Source: an uncultured Desulfuromonadales bacterium (GTDB taxonomy: Bacteria > Desulfobacterota > Desulfuromonadia > Desulfuromonadales > Geopsychrobacteraceae). Taken from it: 64,000 nucleotides of DNA. Position 1 is the stretch's first letter. Each line of letters starts with the position of its first letter. The stretch covers positions 32,907 to 96,906 of the forward strand of contig CALZHR010000041.1 of NCBI GenBank assembly GCA_945787335.1, given 5' to 3'. The position numbers were made by a program, and so were the translations under genes. The notes under the pieces were generated by a model. It did no database searches and was not told where the DNA came from. It was given only the letters and a program-made list of their open reading frames with translations. Below, piece by piece: positions 45,075 through 53,010 of this stretch.

Positions 45075-46199
45075 TCAGCTGGCACGATTGAGAAAAGCGT
45101 TGTCCCAGTCCTTCCAGACCGCTTCGTAGCCGCGCGCCTTGAGCACTGCGGCGAACTCTTCCGGCGTGCGGTGGTCGTTGATGGCGAACTGTTCGCCGTT
45201 GTGATCCGCATCGCCATAGCCGCCGGGCGCGGTGCAGGAGCCGGCGCTCATCTGGGTGATGCCCAGCGGCAGCAGGTTGTCGCGCAGCTCGGCATCCTCA
45301 CGGGTGGAGAGGACCAGCCCGGCATCCGGGATCAACAGCCGCAGGGCGCAGATAAACTGGGTCAGCTGCCGATCGGAGACGATGCTGCGCGGCTGAAAGC
45401 CCCCTTCAGCCGGGCGCAGCCGCGGGAAGGAGATGGTCACCTGGGTGCGCCAGAAGCGCCGCGCCAGGTAGTGGGCATGCAGGCCGGTGTAGAAGACATC
45501 GGTCAGGCACTCTCCCAGGCCGAGCAGGGAGCCGATGCCGATCCGCCGCAAGCCGGCTTCGCCGGCGCATTCGGGCGCCTGCAGACGGAACTGGTAGTCG
45601 CTCTTCGGTCCGTAGGGGTGCAGCTCGCGGTAAAGCTCGGCATCGTAGGTCTCCTGGTAGAGGGTCAGGCCGTCGACGCCGGCGGCGACCATCCGCTGAT
45701 AGCCGGCCGTATCCATCGGAAAGACTTCGATGGACACCGAACCGCAGACCGGTTTCACGACCTGCACGGCCGCTTCGAGGAAATCGATGCCGGCCGCTTC
45801 CGGTGCTTCCCCGGTGAGCAGCAGCATGTGGCGGAAACCCTGCTGACGGAGAATTTTCGCTTCCTGTTCAATTTCTGTCAGTGACAGGGTCTTGCGGGGC
45901 AGATGGTTGTCGGCGCTGAAGCCGCAGTATCTGCAGCCGTTGTGACATTCATTCGACAGGTAGAGCGGCGCGTAGAGCAGAATCGTGCGGCCGAATCGCT
46001 GACAGGTGAGGCGATGCGCCCGGCCGGCCAGTTCTTCCAGCTGCGCGTCGCTGATCTGTGGTGAGAGCAGGCTGGCAAAGTCGGACAGGTCTAGTTTCGA
46101 CTTGCAGAGCGCCTTGTCGACCTGCTGCGGGGTTGCCGCGAGGATCTGCTCTTTAACCTGCTGCTGCGGATAGTGAGCCAGTTGCTGCAGAAAGGTCAT
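45075..46199 (-). CDS. thiH: 2-iminoacetate synthase (radical SAM)
   Basis: 374 residues. The radical SAM motif is CHNGCRYC (C-x3-C-x2-C), preceded by LYAPLYLSNE and followed by GFSADNHLPRKTLSLTEIE; further ThiH text includes RHMLLLTGEAPEAAG and SISFPRLRPA-like VTISFPRLRPAEGGF. It cleaves tyrosine to 2-iminoacetate (dehydroglycine) and p-cresol for thiazole assembly, the anaerobic route, consistent with the lifestyle inferred here. Its start overlaps the thiG stop (TGATG). Confidence 0.95.
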   Translation of the reverse strand: MTFLQQLAHYPQQQVKEQILAATPQQVDKALCKSKLDLSDFASLLSPQISDAQLEELAGRAHRLTCQRFGRTILLYAPLYLSNECHNGCRYCGFSADNHLPRKTLSLTEIEQEAKILRQQGFRHMLLLTGEAPEAAGIDFLEAAVQVVKPVCGSVSIEVFPMDTAGYQRMVAAGVDGLTLYQETYDAELYRELHPYGPKSDYQFRLQAPECAGEAGLRRIGIGSLLGLGECLTDVFYTGLHAHYLARRFWRTQVTISFPRLRPAEGGFQPRSIVSDRQLTQFICALRLLIPDAGLVLSTREDAELRDNLLPLGITQMSAGSCTAPGGYGDADHNGEQFAINDHRTPEEFAAVLKARGYEAVWKDWDNAFLNRAS

Positions 46200-46972
46200 C
46201 AGCTGTTCCTCAGGAAACCGGTCAGCGGGCTGGATGCCTCGGCCTGCTGGCGCTGCGGCCCGAGCCCGGCCACAAACGCCTCACGGCCGGCCTCGACGCC
46301 TTTGCGGAAGGCGCGGGCCATGGCGGCCGGATCGGGGGTGTCGGCCAGGGCGGTGTTCACCAGTACGGCATCGGCACCCATCTCCATCGCTTCGGCGGCG
46401 TGCGAAGGCGCACCGAGGCCGGCATCGACCACTACCGGAACCTTGGCCTGCTCGATGATAATGGCGATATGGTCGCGGGTGCGCAGGCCCTTGTTGGTGC
46501 CGATCGGCGCGCCGAGCGGCATGACCGTGGCAGTTCCGACCTCCTCGAGCCGTTTGGCCAGGACCGGGTCGGCCGGCATGTAGGGGAGCACGATGAAGCC
46601 GTCTTTGACCAGAATTTCCGCCGCTTTGAGGGTTTCGATCGGGTCGGGCAGCAGGTAGTAGGGGTCGGGGGTGACCTCCAGCTTGACCCAGGGTTCGCAG
46701 CCGGCGGCACGCGCCAGCCGGGCGAGGCGTACCGCTTCGTCGGCGTCACGGGCGCCGCTGGTATTCGGCAGCAGCAGGTAGCGCTCGCGATCGATGTGCG
46801 ACAGCAGCGAGTCCTGCGGGTTGTCGATGTCGACCCGGCGCAAGGCGACGGTGACGATTTCGCAGCCGGAATGCTCCATGGCGTCGACCATCGCCTGATT
46901 GGAGGCGAACTTTCCGGTGCCGACCATCAGGCGTGAGTTGAAGGAGCGTCCGGCGATAACGAGTTGGTCCAT
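46199..46972 (-). CDS. thiG: Thiazole synthase
   Basis: 257 residues, matching ThiG length. Motifs: [86 protein letters not shown] and [10 protein letters not shown]. It condenses deoxyxylulose phosphate, iminoacetate and the sulfur carried on ThiS thiocarboxylate to form the thiazole ring. It lies between thiS and thiH in the operon. Confidence 0.95.
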   Translation of the reverse strand: MDQLVIAGRSFNSRLMVGTGKFASNQAMVDAMEHSGCEIVTVALRRVDIDNPQDSLLSHIDRERYLLLPNTSGARDADEAVRLARLARAAGCEPWVKLEVTPDPYYLLPDPIETLKAAEILVKDGFIVLPYMPADPVLAKRLEEVGTATVMPLGAPIGTNKGLRTRDHIAIIIEQAKVPVVVDAGLGAPSHAAEAMEMGADAVLVNTALADTPDPAAMARAFRKGVEAGREAFVAGLGPQRQQAEASSPLTGFLRNS

Positions 46973-47031
46973 TATTATGTGTCCTGTCTGATTGAACGGT
47001 TCTTGGTCTATGCTCTCGCTGGTCGCAGCGC

Positions 47032-47232
47032 TCAGCCGCCGCCGACGAACTGGATCAGCTCCAGGCTGTCCCCATCCTGCAGGCGGGTTGCGCAGTGGCT
47101 GTCGGCTGAAAGGATTTCGCGGTTCAGTTCGACCACCACGCGGTCGGTTTCGAGCTGTAAATATTTGAGCAAGTCGGCAACCGTGCTGGCGGCTTCGACC
47201 ATGCGACTTTGACCGTTAATTGTCAGTTGCAT
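47032..47232 (-). CDS. thiS: Sulfur carrier protein ThiS
   Basis: 66 residues with ubiquitin-like fold text ([20 protein letters not shown]) and the required C-terminal Gly-Gly (ending FVGGG). ThiF adenylates this terminus, sulfur is added as thiocarboxylate, and ThiG uses it. It is 17 nt after thiF and 59 nt before thiG. Confidence 0.92.
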   Translation of the reverse strand: MQLTINGQSRMVEAASTVADLLKYLQLETDRVVVELNREILSADSHCATRLQDGDSLELIQFVGGG

Positions 47233-47249
47233 TCGGTATATCCTTGTAG

Positions 47250-48056
47250 CTAATCGGGTGTTTCACCCAGCAGCAGGCGGAGTACCGCGTTGGCCTGGTG
47301 GTGGGCGGCGATCCCGACTCGTGGGGCCATCAGGCCGCAGCCCGGGCCGGCCGCGGTGACTCCGTCGCCCACCAGATAGAGGCGTTCACCAGCTACGCGG
47401 GTGACAATGCTGTTGGATGGCTCGAACCCGGCCATGCCCGAGGCGACCACTATGGGGGTCGAAAGCGGCAGACGCAGAAAGTTATTGGCCAGCATCGCTT
47501 TTTGATCGGCGGCGTCAAAGGCTTCCACCAGCACGTCCACCTGGCCGAAGAGCTCGGAAAGATTCTCCGGGGTGATTTTTACCTGGTGTATTTCAACCGC
47601 CACGCCAGGGTTGATACGGCGCAGGTTATCGCGCAGCGCCTCGACCTTCGGCAAGCCGATCTGGTCGATGAAATACTGCTGGCGGTTGAGGTTCGACGGC
47701 TCGACGAGGTCGAAATCGACAATGATCAACCGGCCGACGCCGACTCGGGCCAGAGCGATGGCGATGTTTGAGCCCAGCCCGCCGACACCGGCGATGCCGA
47801 CGCAGCTGTGCTTGATTTTCGCGTGGACGCCCGGAGTGTGACGGGCGATCATCAGTGCTTCCAGCTCTTGCGCCGTGGGTTGTTCGCCGCGCCGGATCAG
47901 CGTGACCCGGTCGCCATCCTTCAGCTCTTGATCAGTCGCGGCCGGAAAGCCGTTGACGATCAGAACATCAGCGTCCGGCTTGTGTTGATCGCGCAGTTCA
48001 TGCAGATGGATTGCCGCTTCACATGTATGGGGCTGCTCGTTGATATAAATCTGCAT
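47250..48056 (-). CDS. thiF: ThiS adenylyltransferase ThiF with N-terminal ThiS-like domain
   Basis: 268 residues. The first ~60 residues (MQIYINEQPHTCEAAIHLHE to KDGDRVTLIRRGE) resemble ThiS but lack the terminal Gly-Gly, so they cannot act as sulfur carrier. The rest is the E1-like adenylating domain: GIAGVGGLGSNIAIALARVG nucleotide motif, VDFDLVEPSNLNRQQY with the Arg used in adenylation, and VEAFDAADQKAML. No CXXC zinc pair is seen. It matches the family-2 ThiF layout. ATG at 48056 has GGAGG at 5-nt spacing. It is the first gene after the TPP riboswitch. Confidence 0.9.
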   Translation of the reverse strand: MQIYINEQPHTCEAAIHLHELRDQHKPDADVLIVNGFPAATDQELKDGDRVTLIRRGEQPTAQELEALMIARHTPGVHAKIKHSCVGIAGVGGLGSNIAIALARVGVGRLIIVDFDLVEPSNLNRQQYFIDQIGLPKVEALRDNLRRINPGVAVEIHQVKITPENLSELFGQVDVLVEAFDAADQKAMLANNFLRLPLSTPIVVASGMAGFEPSNSIVTRVAGERLYLVGDGVTAAGPGCGLMAPRVGIAAHHQANAVLRLLLGETPD

Positions 48057-48076
48057 ACTTGCCTCCACTCAGAAAA

Positions 48077-48100
48077 TAAAAAAAGCCACCAAAAGGCGGC
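48077..48100 (-). terminator. Intrinsic terminator of the TPP riboswitch expression platform
   Basis: On the minus strand GCCGCC-TTTT-GGTGGC (48100-48085) is followed by seven T (48084-48078). It lies between the aptamer and the thiF start, so TPP binding probably favours termination. Upstream text CACCAGTAAACTGCTGGCGG offers alternative pairing. Confidence 0.8.
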
Positions 48101-48129
48101 CGCCAGCAGTTTACTGGTGTCGACAGCCG

Positions 48130-48217
48130 CTTCCCTACGCCGGTATCATCCGGATCAGGTTCAAAGGGTCGCTCCGCACGGCGGCGGAACTCTCAGTAAC
48201 GTGACTCCCCCAGGGCT
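48130..48217 (-). promoter_or_regulatory. TPP (THI-element) riboswitch
   Basis: The minus strand carries the conserved THI-box text: GGGGAGTC at the 5' side, CTGAGA, then GAACCTGATCCGGATGATAC with CGGCGTAGGGAAG closing the aptamer. It lies 74 nt before thiF and is followed by an intrinsic terminator. It should lower expression of thiF-thiS-thiG-thiH-thiE when thiamine diphosphate is abundant. Confidence 0.95.
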
Positions 48218-48296
48218 TGATTCAAAATATGGCTAGAAACTAGCAGTCTGCGGGGCAGAAAGTCAATATGGATCGGTGACTTTCTGGTGACAGTGA

Positions 48297-48325
48297 TTGA
48301 TCTTGAGTACGGATTCGATTAGGAT
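48297..48325 (+). promoter_or_regulatory. Predicted sigma-70 promoter of the small helical protein gene
   Basis: TTGATC (48297-48302), 17-bp spacer, TAGGAT (48320-48325), 55 bp before the ATG at 48381. Confidence 0.4.
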
Positions 48326-48380
48326 ACCCTGCCCCGCTCAGAGGCGAACAGATGAATCAAACTGAAAGGACGCGAAAGAG

Positions 48381-48701
48381 ATGTCGATATCGGAGCGCTA
48401 CCGGCAGATTCTGGAACAGATTGATACCGAGTCGGATCGTTTTTACGAAGTATTGCCGGAGGATACCGTAAAGGCTCTGCGCCAGGTCGACTTGGCCGCT
48501 GAAGAGCTGCAGGACTGGGTTGAGTCGGTCGGGGAGATTCCCCAGCTGCAGCTCGACGCCAAGCTGTCGCCGGTGTTGCTTAAGGCCCATGGCCATCTCG
48601 ACCGGGCCCGGGTGCTGCTGGAGGCGGCCGACCACCAGCAGCAGGCAGCGGCTATCTGGGAAATGGAGCAAAAGATCTATCGTTTGTTGAATGACCTTTG
48701 A
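48381..48701 (+). CDS. Small helical protein of unknown function
   Basis: 106 residues, charged and almost entirely predicted helical (ERYRQILEQIDTESDRFYEV, QDWVESVGEIPQLQLDAKLS, RARVLLEAADHQQQAAAIWE). There is no signal peptide, membrane segment or metal motif. AAAGGA and AAAGAG lie just upstream of the ATG. It precedes the sigma-54 promoter of the AAA/FmdE/permease cluster and has a predicted promoter of its own. I do not recognise the family; codon use looks like that of a real gene. Confidence 0.65.
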   Translation: MSISERYRQILEQIDTESDRFYEVLPEDTVKALRQVDLAAEELQDWVESVGEIPQLQLDAKLSPVLLKAHGHLDRARVLLEAADHQQQAAAIWEMEQKIYRLLNDL

Positions 48702-48722
48702 GCCAAGCTTTGGGACAGGTCG

Positions 48723-48771
48723 ATCGCGGATTGTGCTGGCACGTTCATTGCTAACTTAATCCGCGATTTTT
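48723..48771 (+). repeat. 10-bp inverted repeat enclosing the sigma-54 promoter
   Basis: ATCGCGGATT (48723-48732) and its exact complement AATCCGCGAT (48758-48767) surround the -24/-12 element, and TTTTC follows the right arm. It could be an operator or a long-loop terminator of the preceding small gene. Confidence 0.6.
48737..48752 (+). promoter_or_regulatory. Sigma-54 (RpoN) promoter, -24/-12 type
   Basis: TGGCAC-GTTCA-TTGCT at 48737-48752 matches the consensus TGGCAC-N5-TTGCW, with GG (48738-48739) and GC (48750-48751) 12 bp apart in the canonical phase. Expected transcription start is near 48763, about 75 bp before the AAA+ gene. Activation would need a bacterial enhancer-binding protein, none of which is encoded nearby. 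Confidence 0.82.
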
Positions 48772-48836
48772 CTTCCGTCACCCGGGGCGATAGCTCGCGA
48801 GCTTTCGCTCGGCCTTTGCTGGAGCAGGAATTAACG

Positions 48837-49718
48837 ATGCATAAAAAGCTGGAAAAGATTTTTTACGAAGTGCGCGAACCGGAACTGGACTGGGACGACA
48901 TCGGTGGTTTCGCGGAGGTCAAGGAGATTCTCAAGGAGATGGTCTGCCTGCCGCTGCAGAAACCGGAGATGGTTGCCAAGCATCAGCTCGGCATCCCGGC
49001 CGGGGTGATGATGTGGGGTCCGCTCGGGGTCGGCATCACCATGCTCGCCGAAGCCTGCGCCAAGGAAGCGGGCGCCTCATTTATCTATATCAGCGGCCAG
49101 GAGATGCTCGGCAAGGGCGAGGAGCTGATCGAGGCCTTCGACACCGCCATCCACGAAGCGCCCAGCGTGCTGTTCATTTCCGACTGCGAGTGGCTGGCAC
49201 CGCGGGTCGGTTGCGACTACGAGTGGGGGCCGGGCAACCTGCGCGGCATTCCGCCGACCTTCGCCACCAAAGATCTGAATCGGCTGTTCATCGAACAGAT
49301 CGACCGGATCAACAAGATCGACAATGTCATGCTGGTCGGCTCCTGCTACCGTATCGATACTGTCGATCAGGCGATCATCAAAGAGAAGAAGCGCTTTAAC
49401 CGCAAGGTGTTCGTCCATCCGCCGCGCTCTGTCGACCGCCGCGGCATGCTCGATATCTATCTGGACCAGATGCCGAACCTGGCCGCCGACGTCGACCGGG
49501 TGCAGCTGGCCGAGCTGACCGAGGGCTATGTCGGCTGGGACGCCGAGAGCCTCTGTAAGCGGGCCACGGTCAACGCGATCAAAGAAGACGCCCCGGAAGT
49601 GACCATGGCGCATTTCCTCAAGTCGCTCAACGAAGTCCGCTACTGGCTGACCCCCGATATGACCCGCGTCTATCACGAAATCTACGAGAACGACTGCCCG
49701 CACCACTACGCATTTTAG
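48837..49718 (+). CDS. AAA+ family protein with degenerate nucleotide-binding motifs
   Basis: 293 residues, one AAA+ domain of the FtsH/Cdc48-like type, beginning DWDDIGGFAEVKEILKEMV. Catalytic motifs are altered: Walker A reads GPLGVGIT (61-68), with the essential Lys replaced by Ile67; Walker B reads VLFISDCE (111-118) instead of hhhhDE; sensor 1 is VGSCYRID in place of GATNRPD. The second region of homology (RFNRKVFVHPPRSVDRRGML) is kept. It therefore probably does not hydrolyse ATP normally and may be a structural or regulatory pseudo-ATPase. AGGAA lies 6 nt before ATG 48837. First gene of the sigma-54 operon; FmdE-like gene follows after 7 nt. It lacks the GAFTGA loop of sigma-54 activators. 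Confidence 0.85.
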   Translation: MHKKLEKIFYEVREPELDWDDIGGFAEVKEILKEMVCLPLQKPEMVAKHQLGIPAGVMMWGPLGVGITMLAEACAKEAGASFIYISGQEMLGKGEELIEAFDTAIHEAPSVLFISDCEWLAPRVGCDYEWGPGNLRGIPPTFATKDLNRLFIEQIDRINKIDNVMLVGSCYRIDTVDQAIIKEKKRFNRKVFVHPPRSVDRRGMLDIYLDQMPNLAADVDRVQLAELTEGYVGWDAESLCKRATVNAIKEDAPEVTMAHFLKSLNEVRYWLTPDMTRVYHEIYENDCPHHYAF

Positions 49719-49725
49719 GATCGCT

Positions 49726-50130
49726 GTGGCGGACCCAGCACTCTACCAGCAACTGGCGGACCGGCACGGGCACTATTGTCCGATGAGCACTCTCGGCGTC
49801 CGTCTGGCAGAAGCGGCCTGTGAGCGAATTTCTCAGGTCACTCTGAGCGACTGGAATTTCTCCTACCTGGCCCGGACCTGCGCGACTGACGGGATTCGCA
49901 TCATCTTTGAGCAGTTTCAGCCCGATTTCGAGCTGCTTATCGAAGCGCAGGGGCTGCATCACTTGCACTGTCGTGCGTCGGCTGGTGCCCAGCTCCGTTT
50001 TGCCCTGACCGGTCAGGCGCTGCAGCTGGCGGCTGGTTATCGTGAGCTGCCGGAGCTGCAGCAGCCGTTGCGACTCGAAGAGCTGCGGACCATGCCGGCC
50101 GCGGAGTTGATCGAGGTGATAGAAGGATAG
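49726..50130 (+). CDS. FmdE-like domain protein
   Basis: 134 residues from GTG at 49726. The N-terminus has the FmdE signature RHGHYCPMSTLGVRLAEAA (H14, H16, C18). FmdE domains bind a metal, often zinc, and are found with molybdo- or tungsto-pterin enzymes and in stand-alone metal-binding proteins. No further Cys cluster or C-terminal zinc ribbon is present, so this is a short form. It has no signal peptide. The gene is packed between the pseudo-AAA gene and the permease gene with 7-nt and 3-nt gaps. Specific role unknown. Confidence 0.82.
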   Translation: MADPALYQQLADRHGHYCPMSTLGVRLAEAACERISQVTLSDWNFSYLARTCATDGIRIIFEQFQPDFELLIEAQGLHHLHCRASAGAQLRFALTGQALQLAAGYRELPELQQPLRLEELRTMPAAELIEVIEG

Positions 50131-50133
50131 TCG

Positions 50134-51090
50134 ATGCAGGATTCGGTCTTCAGCCAGATACTCAGCGTGATTCAGGAAGAGATCCTGCAGATGTGGTGGT
50201 TCTTCCTGCTGTCGATTCTGCTGGTCGGCCTCATCAAGGGTTATAAGCTCGATCTGCACATCCGCGATTCGGTCAATCGGGCCGGCTACTGGGGGATTCC
50301 GGTGGCGGTTGCCGTCGGCATGGTGTCGCCGCTGTGCGCCTGCGGCATCCTGCCGATCGTGATATCGCTGGCAATGATGGGCACCCCGCTGGCGCCCCTG
50401 ATGGCGCTCTTGGTCACCTCGCCGGTGATGGGGCCGGACGCGTTGCTGCTCACCTATCGCGGCCTGGGGGGCGACTGGGCGCTGCTGAAGTTCGTCGGTG
50501 CCGGGGTTCTCGGCCTCTCGGCCGGGCTGGTGGTGCTCTGGCTGCAGAAGATCGGCTACCTGGCTCAGGATATGGTGCGCCTTGAGCCGGTCTACAACGA
50601 AGACGGCAGCCTGGCGCCGGCCGCCGAGATCGGCGCCGCGGCCGGCATCAAGGTCAAGCGGATGCAGGTGGTGCCACGCGAAAGCCGTATCCGTTTCATC
50701 TTCGACCGGACCCTCGACGCCGGCCTGTTCGTCGGCAAGTACCTGCTGCTGGCGATTATCCTGGAAGCGATCATCGTCACCCTGGTGCCGGTCTCCTGGA
50801 TCACCTTTTTAGTCGGGCAGCAGAGTGTCTTCTCGCTGTTTTCCGCGGCGCTGATCGGCCTGCCGCTGCCGACCAACCAGATCCCGATCATCCCGATCAT
50901 GGCCGGTCTGCTCGAGCGGGGCATCGACTATGGCGCCGCGCTGACTCTGCTGCTGGCCGGCCCGGTCACCAGCCTGCCGTCGATGCTGGCGCTCTGGGCG
51001 ATGTTTCAGAAGCGCCTGGTGCTGGTCTTTATTGTCCATTCCCTGACCGTTTCCATCCTGCTCGGCTGGGTGCTGCAATTGACCCGCTGA
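50134..51090 (+). CDS. DUF318/ArsP-type permease
   Basis: 318 residues with about eight hydrophobic segments, in two halves separated by a cytoplasmic loop (about 130-185, VKRMQVVPRESRIRFIFDR). Each half has a signature turn: VSPLCACGILPIVISLAMMG with a CxC pair, and IGLPLPTNQIPIIPIMAGL. This is the predicted-permease family that includes ArsP (organoarsenical efflux) and Cu/Zn-related members. Substrate cannot be told from sequence. It starts 3 nt after the FmdE-like gene and is followed after 19 nt by the beta-helix/PQQ lipoprotein gene. Confidence 0.85.
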   Translation: MQDSVFSQILSVIQEEILQMWWFFLLSILLVGLIKGYKLDLHIRDSVNRAGYWGIPVAVAVGMVSPLCACGILPIVISLAMMGTPLAPLMALLVTSPVMGPDALLLTYRGLGGDWALLKFVGAGVLGLSAGLVVLWLQKIGYLAQDMVRLEPVYNEDGSLAPAAEIGAAAGIKVKRMQVVPRESRIRFIFDRTLDAGLFVGKYLLLAIILEAIIVTLVPVSWITFLVGQQSVFSLFSAALIGLPLPTNQIPIIPIMAGLLERGIDYGAALTLLLAGPVTSLPSMLALWAMFQKRLVLVFIVHSLTVSILLGWVLQLTR

Positions 51091-51112
51091 GCCATCCTGT
51101 CCGGAGTGCATG

Positions 51113-52939
51113 ATGAAAAGCTTTTTCACGGCACTGTTGCTTTTCCCCCTGTTGTTTTGTTCCTGCGCCGGCTTGCAGTCGGCGGAACCGATTCTGCTGC
51201 AGGATCAGGTGATCAGCGAAGATACCACCTGGAGCGGCGAGATCCTGATCGACGGAAAGGTCGAAGTGCTGCGCGACGCGACCCTGCGCATCGCGCCCGG
51301 CACGGTGATCCGCTTCGCTTACCGGGATGCCGACCGCGACGGACTGGGGGATGGTACGCTGGTCGTCAAGGGGGAGCTGCTGGCGCTCGGGACCATCGAC
51401 CAGCCGATCAGCTTCCGCAGCGCCCGGGATAATCCACAGCCAGGCGACTGGCTGGAGATTGCCGTCGATTTCTCCAAACAGGTGCACCTGCGTTACTGCG
51501 AAATCCGCGACTCCGCCTACACCCTGCACGCTCACTTCACCCGCGGTATCGTCGAGGACTGCCACATCCATCACAACATCGACGGCTGCCGCATCGGCCA
51601 GGCGACTTTTACCTTGCGCCACAACCTGTTCGAGCAGCAGAGCGGCAAGGGGATCAACTTTCGCAATTCGCGGGTCCGGGTCGAACATAACCTGATCCGC
51701 AAGAACGCCGCCGGCATCTTCCTGTTCGAAAACGACCAGCCGTTCAGCATCAGCGACAACAATATTGTCGAAAATCAGTTTCAGGTGCGCCTGGGGGATT
51801 TCTATCTCAACGATGTCAGCCTCCAGGGGAACTGGTGGGGGACGAGTGACCTTCAGGCGATCATGGCTAAAGTCTACGATCGCAACACCGATCCGGAAAT
51901 CGGTGCGGTACAGCTGCAACCGCTGGCGGCTGCGGTGCCGGGCGCCGGGCCGCGACAAAGGTTTGTGCTGCAAACCGCCTGGCGCTATCCAACCGCCGGC
52001 TTTGTCGACGCCATACCCGTCGCGACAGGTGATTTGATTCTTTACCCCTCCTGGGACGGGCGGTTGCATGCCCTTGACAGCTCGGGGCAGGCGGTCTGGA
52101 AAGCCGAGCTGGGGGATGTCGCCGATGCGACGCCGGCAACTGACGGCGAGCGGGTGTTCGTCCAGACCTGGCAGCGGCAGGTGATTGCCCTGCGGCTGGC
52201 CGATGGCAAGGAACTCTGGCGCTTCGAGTACCCGGAGTCGCCGGCGGATGATCATCGTCAGGGCGGATTGGTTGTCGCTGGGCAGCAGTTGCTGGTGCCA
52301 GCCTGGAACGGTCAACTCTACGCCCTCGATAGGCAGAGCGGTGAGTTGCGCTGGAGTTATGACAGCGGTTCGCCTTTGCGGGCCGCGCCGCTGGTGACGG
52401 CTGAACGGATCTATCTGCCGACCAGTGGTGGGGACCTGTTGTGCCTCGACCGCCACGGCACGCTCCTCTGGACTTGCCGCTTCACCGCGGCGCTGTTGAC
52501 AACGCCGGTTCTCGCTGAAGGGACGCTCTTGCAGCTGGCCAAAAACGGCGAGCTGACGGCCCTCGATCTTGCCGGGCAGAAGCTCTGGAGTTATGCGACC
52601 AATGAACCCTGTTATTACGCAGCGCCTGTCAGTGACGATGATCGGGTCTATTTCGGGACGGCCGGCAGCCATCTTTACGCGCTAGAGAACAAGACCGGCC
52701 AGCTGGTCTGGAAAACGCCGACCTCAGGGGCCGTTTATGCAACGCCGCTGTTGTCAGCAGGCCGCTTGTTTGTCGGTGATAATGCTGGTGACCTTTTTGC
52801 ATTGTCCATGGCCAGTGGCGAAGTCCTCGCGCGGACAAGGTTACAGGAGCCGATTCAGAGCCAGCCGTTCGTTTTCCAGCAATTGCTGCTGGTTGGGGCG
52901 CGGGATCGCGCGATCCATGCTTTCAGGGCTGAGTTCTGA
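51113..52939 (+). CDS. Exported beta-helix plus PQQ-type beta-propeller protein, probable lipoprotein
   Basis: About 608 residues. The signal sequence ends LLFCSCAGLQSAEP, an acceptable though unusual lipobox. Residues ~30-280 form a right-handed parallel beta-helix (TLRIAPGTVIRFAYRDADRD, GIVEDCHIHHNIDGC, RVEHNLIRKNAAGIFLFEN, ending GNWWG). Residues ~290-608 form a PQQ/WD-like propeller of about seven or eight blades (GRLHALDSSGQAVWKAELGD, GQLYALDRQSGELRWSYDSG, SHLYALENKTGQLVWKTPTS). ATG at 51113 is at good distance from GGAG; ATG at 51110 is in frame. Such two-domain proteins suggest ligand or polysaccharide binding in the periplasm. Part of the sigma-54 operon. Confidence 0.85.
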   Translation: MKSFFTALLLFPLLFCSCAGLQSAEPILLQDQVISEDTTWSGEILIDGKVEVLRDATLRIAPGTVIRFAYRDADRDGLGDGTLVVKGELLALGTIDQPISFRSARDNPQPGDWLEIAVDFSKQVHLRYCEIRDSAYTLHAHFTRGIVEDCHIHHNIDGCRIGQATFTLRHNLFEQQSGKGINFRNSRVRVEHNLIRKNAAGIFLFENDQPFSISDNNIVENQFQVRLGDFYLNDVSLQGNWWGTSDLQAIMAKVYDRNTDPEIGAVQLQPLAAAVPGAGPRQRFVLQTAWRYPTAGFVDAIPVATGDLILYPSWDGRLHALDSSGQAVWKAELGDVADATPATDGERVFVQTWQRQVIALRLADGKELWRFEYPESPADDHRQGGLVVAGQQLLVPAWNGQLYALDRQSGELRWSYDSGSPLRAAPLVTAERIYLPTSGGDLLCLDRHGTLLWTCRFTAALLTTPVLAEGTLLQLAKNGELTALDLAGQKLWSYATNEPCYYAAPVSDDDRVYFGTAGSHLYALENKTGQLVWKTPTSGAVYATPLLSAGRLFVGDNAGDLFALSMASGEVLARTRLQEPIQSQPFVFQQLLLVGARDRAIHAFRAEF

Positions 52940-53010
52940 ACCTGGACCTGGAGGCATTTTCGCCAGCTGGTCGCGGGCGGAGACGGATTTCTGCCAGAAA
53001 TGGTGTCGCG

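Noticed and set aside
48837..49718. AAA+ protein as the sigma-54 activator of its own operon
   Set aside because: It lacks the GAFTGA loop and DNA-binding domain, and its Walker motifs are degenerate.
51029..52672. 547-codon open frame on the minus strand
   Set aside because: It is antisense to the beta-helix/PQQ gene, which has a signal sequence and repeated blades; no motifs on the antisense product.
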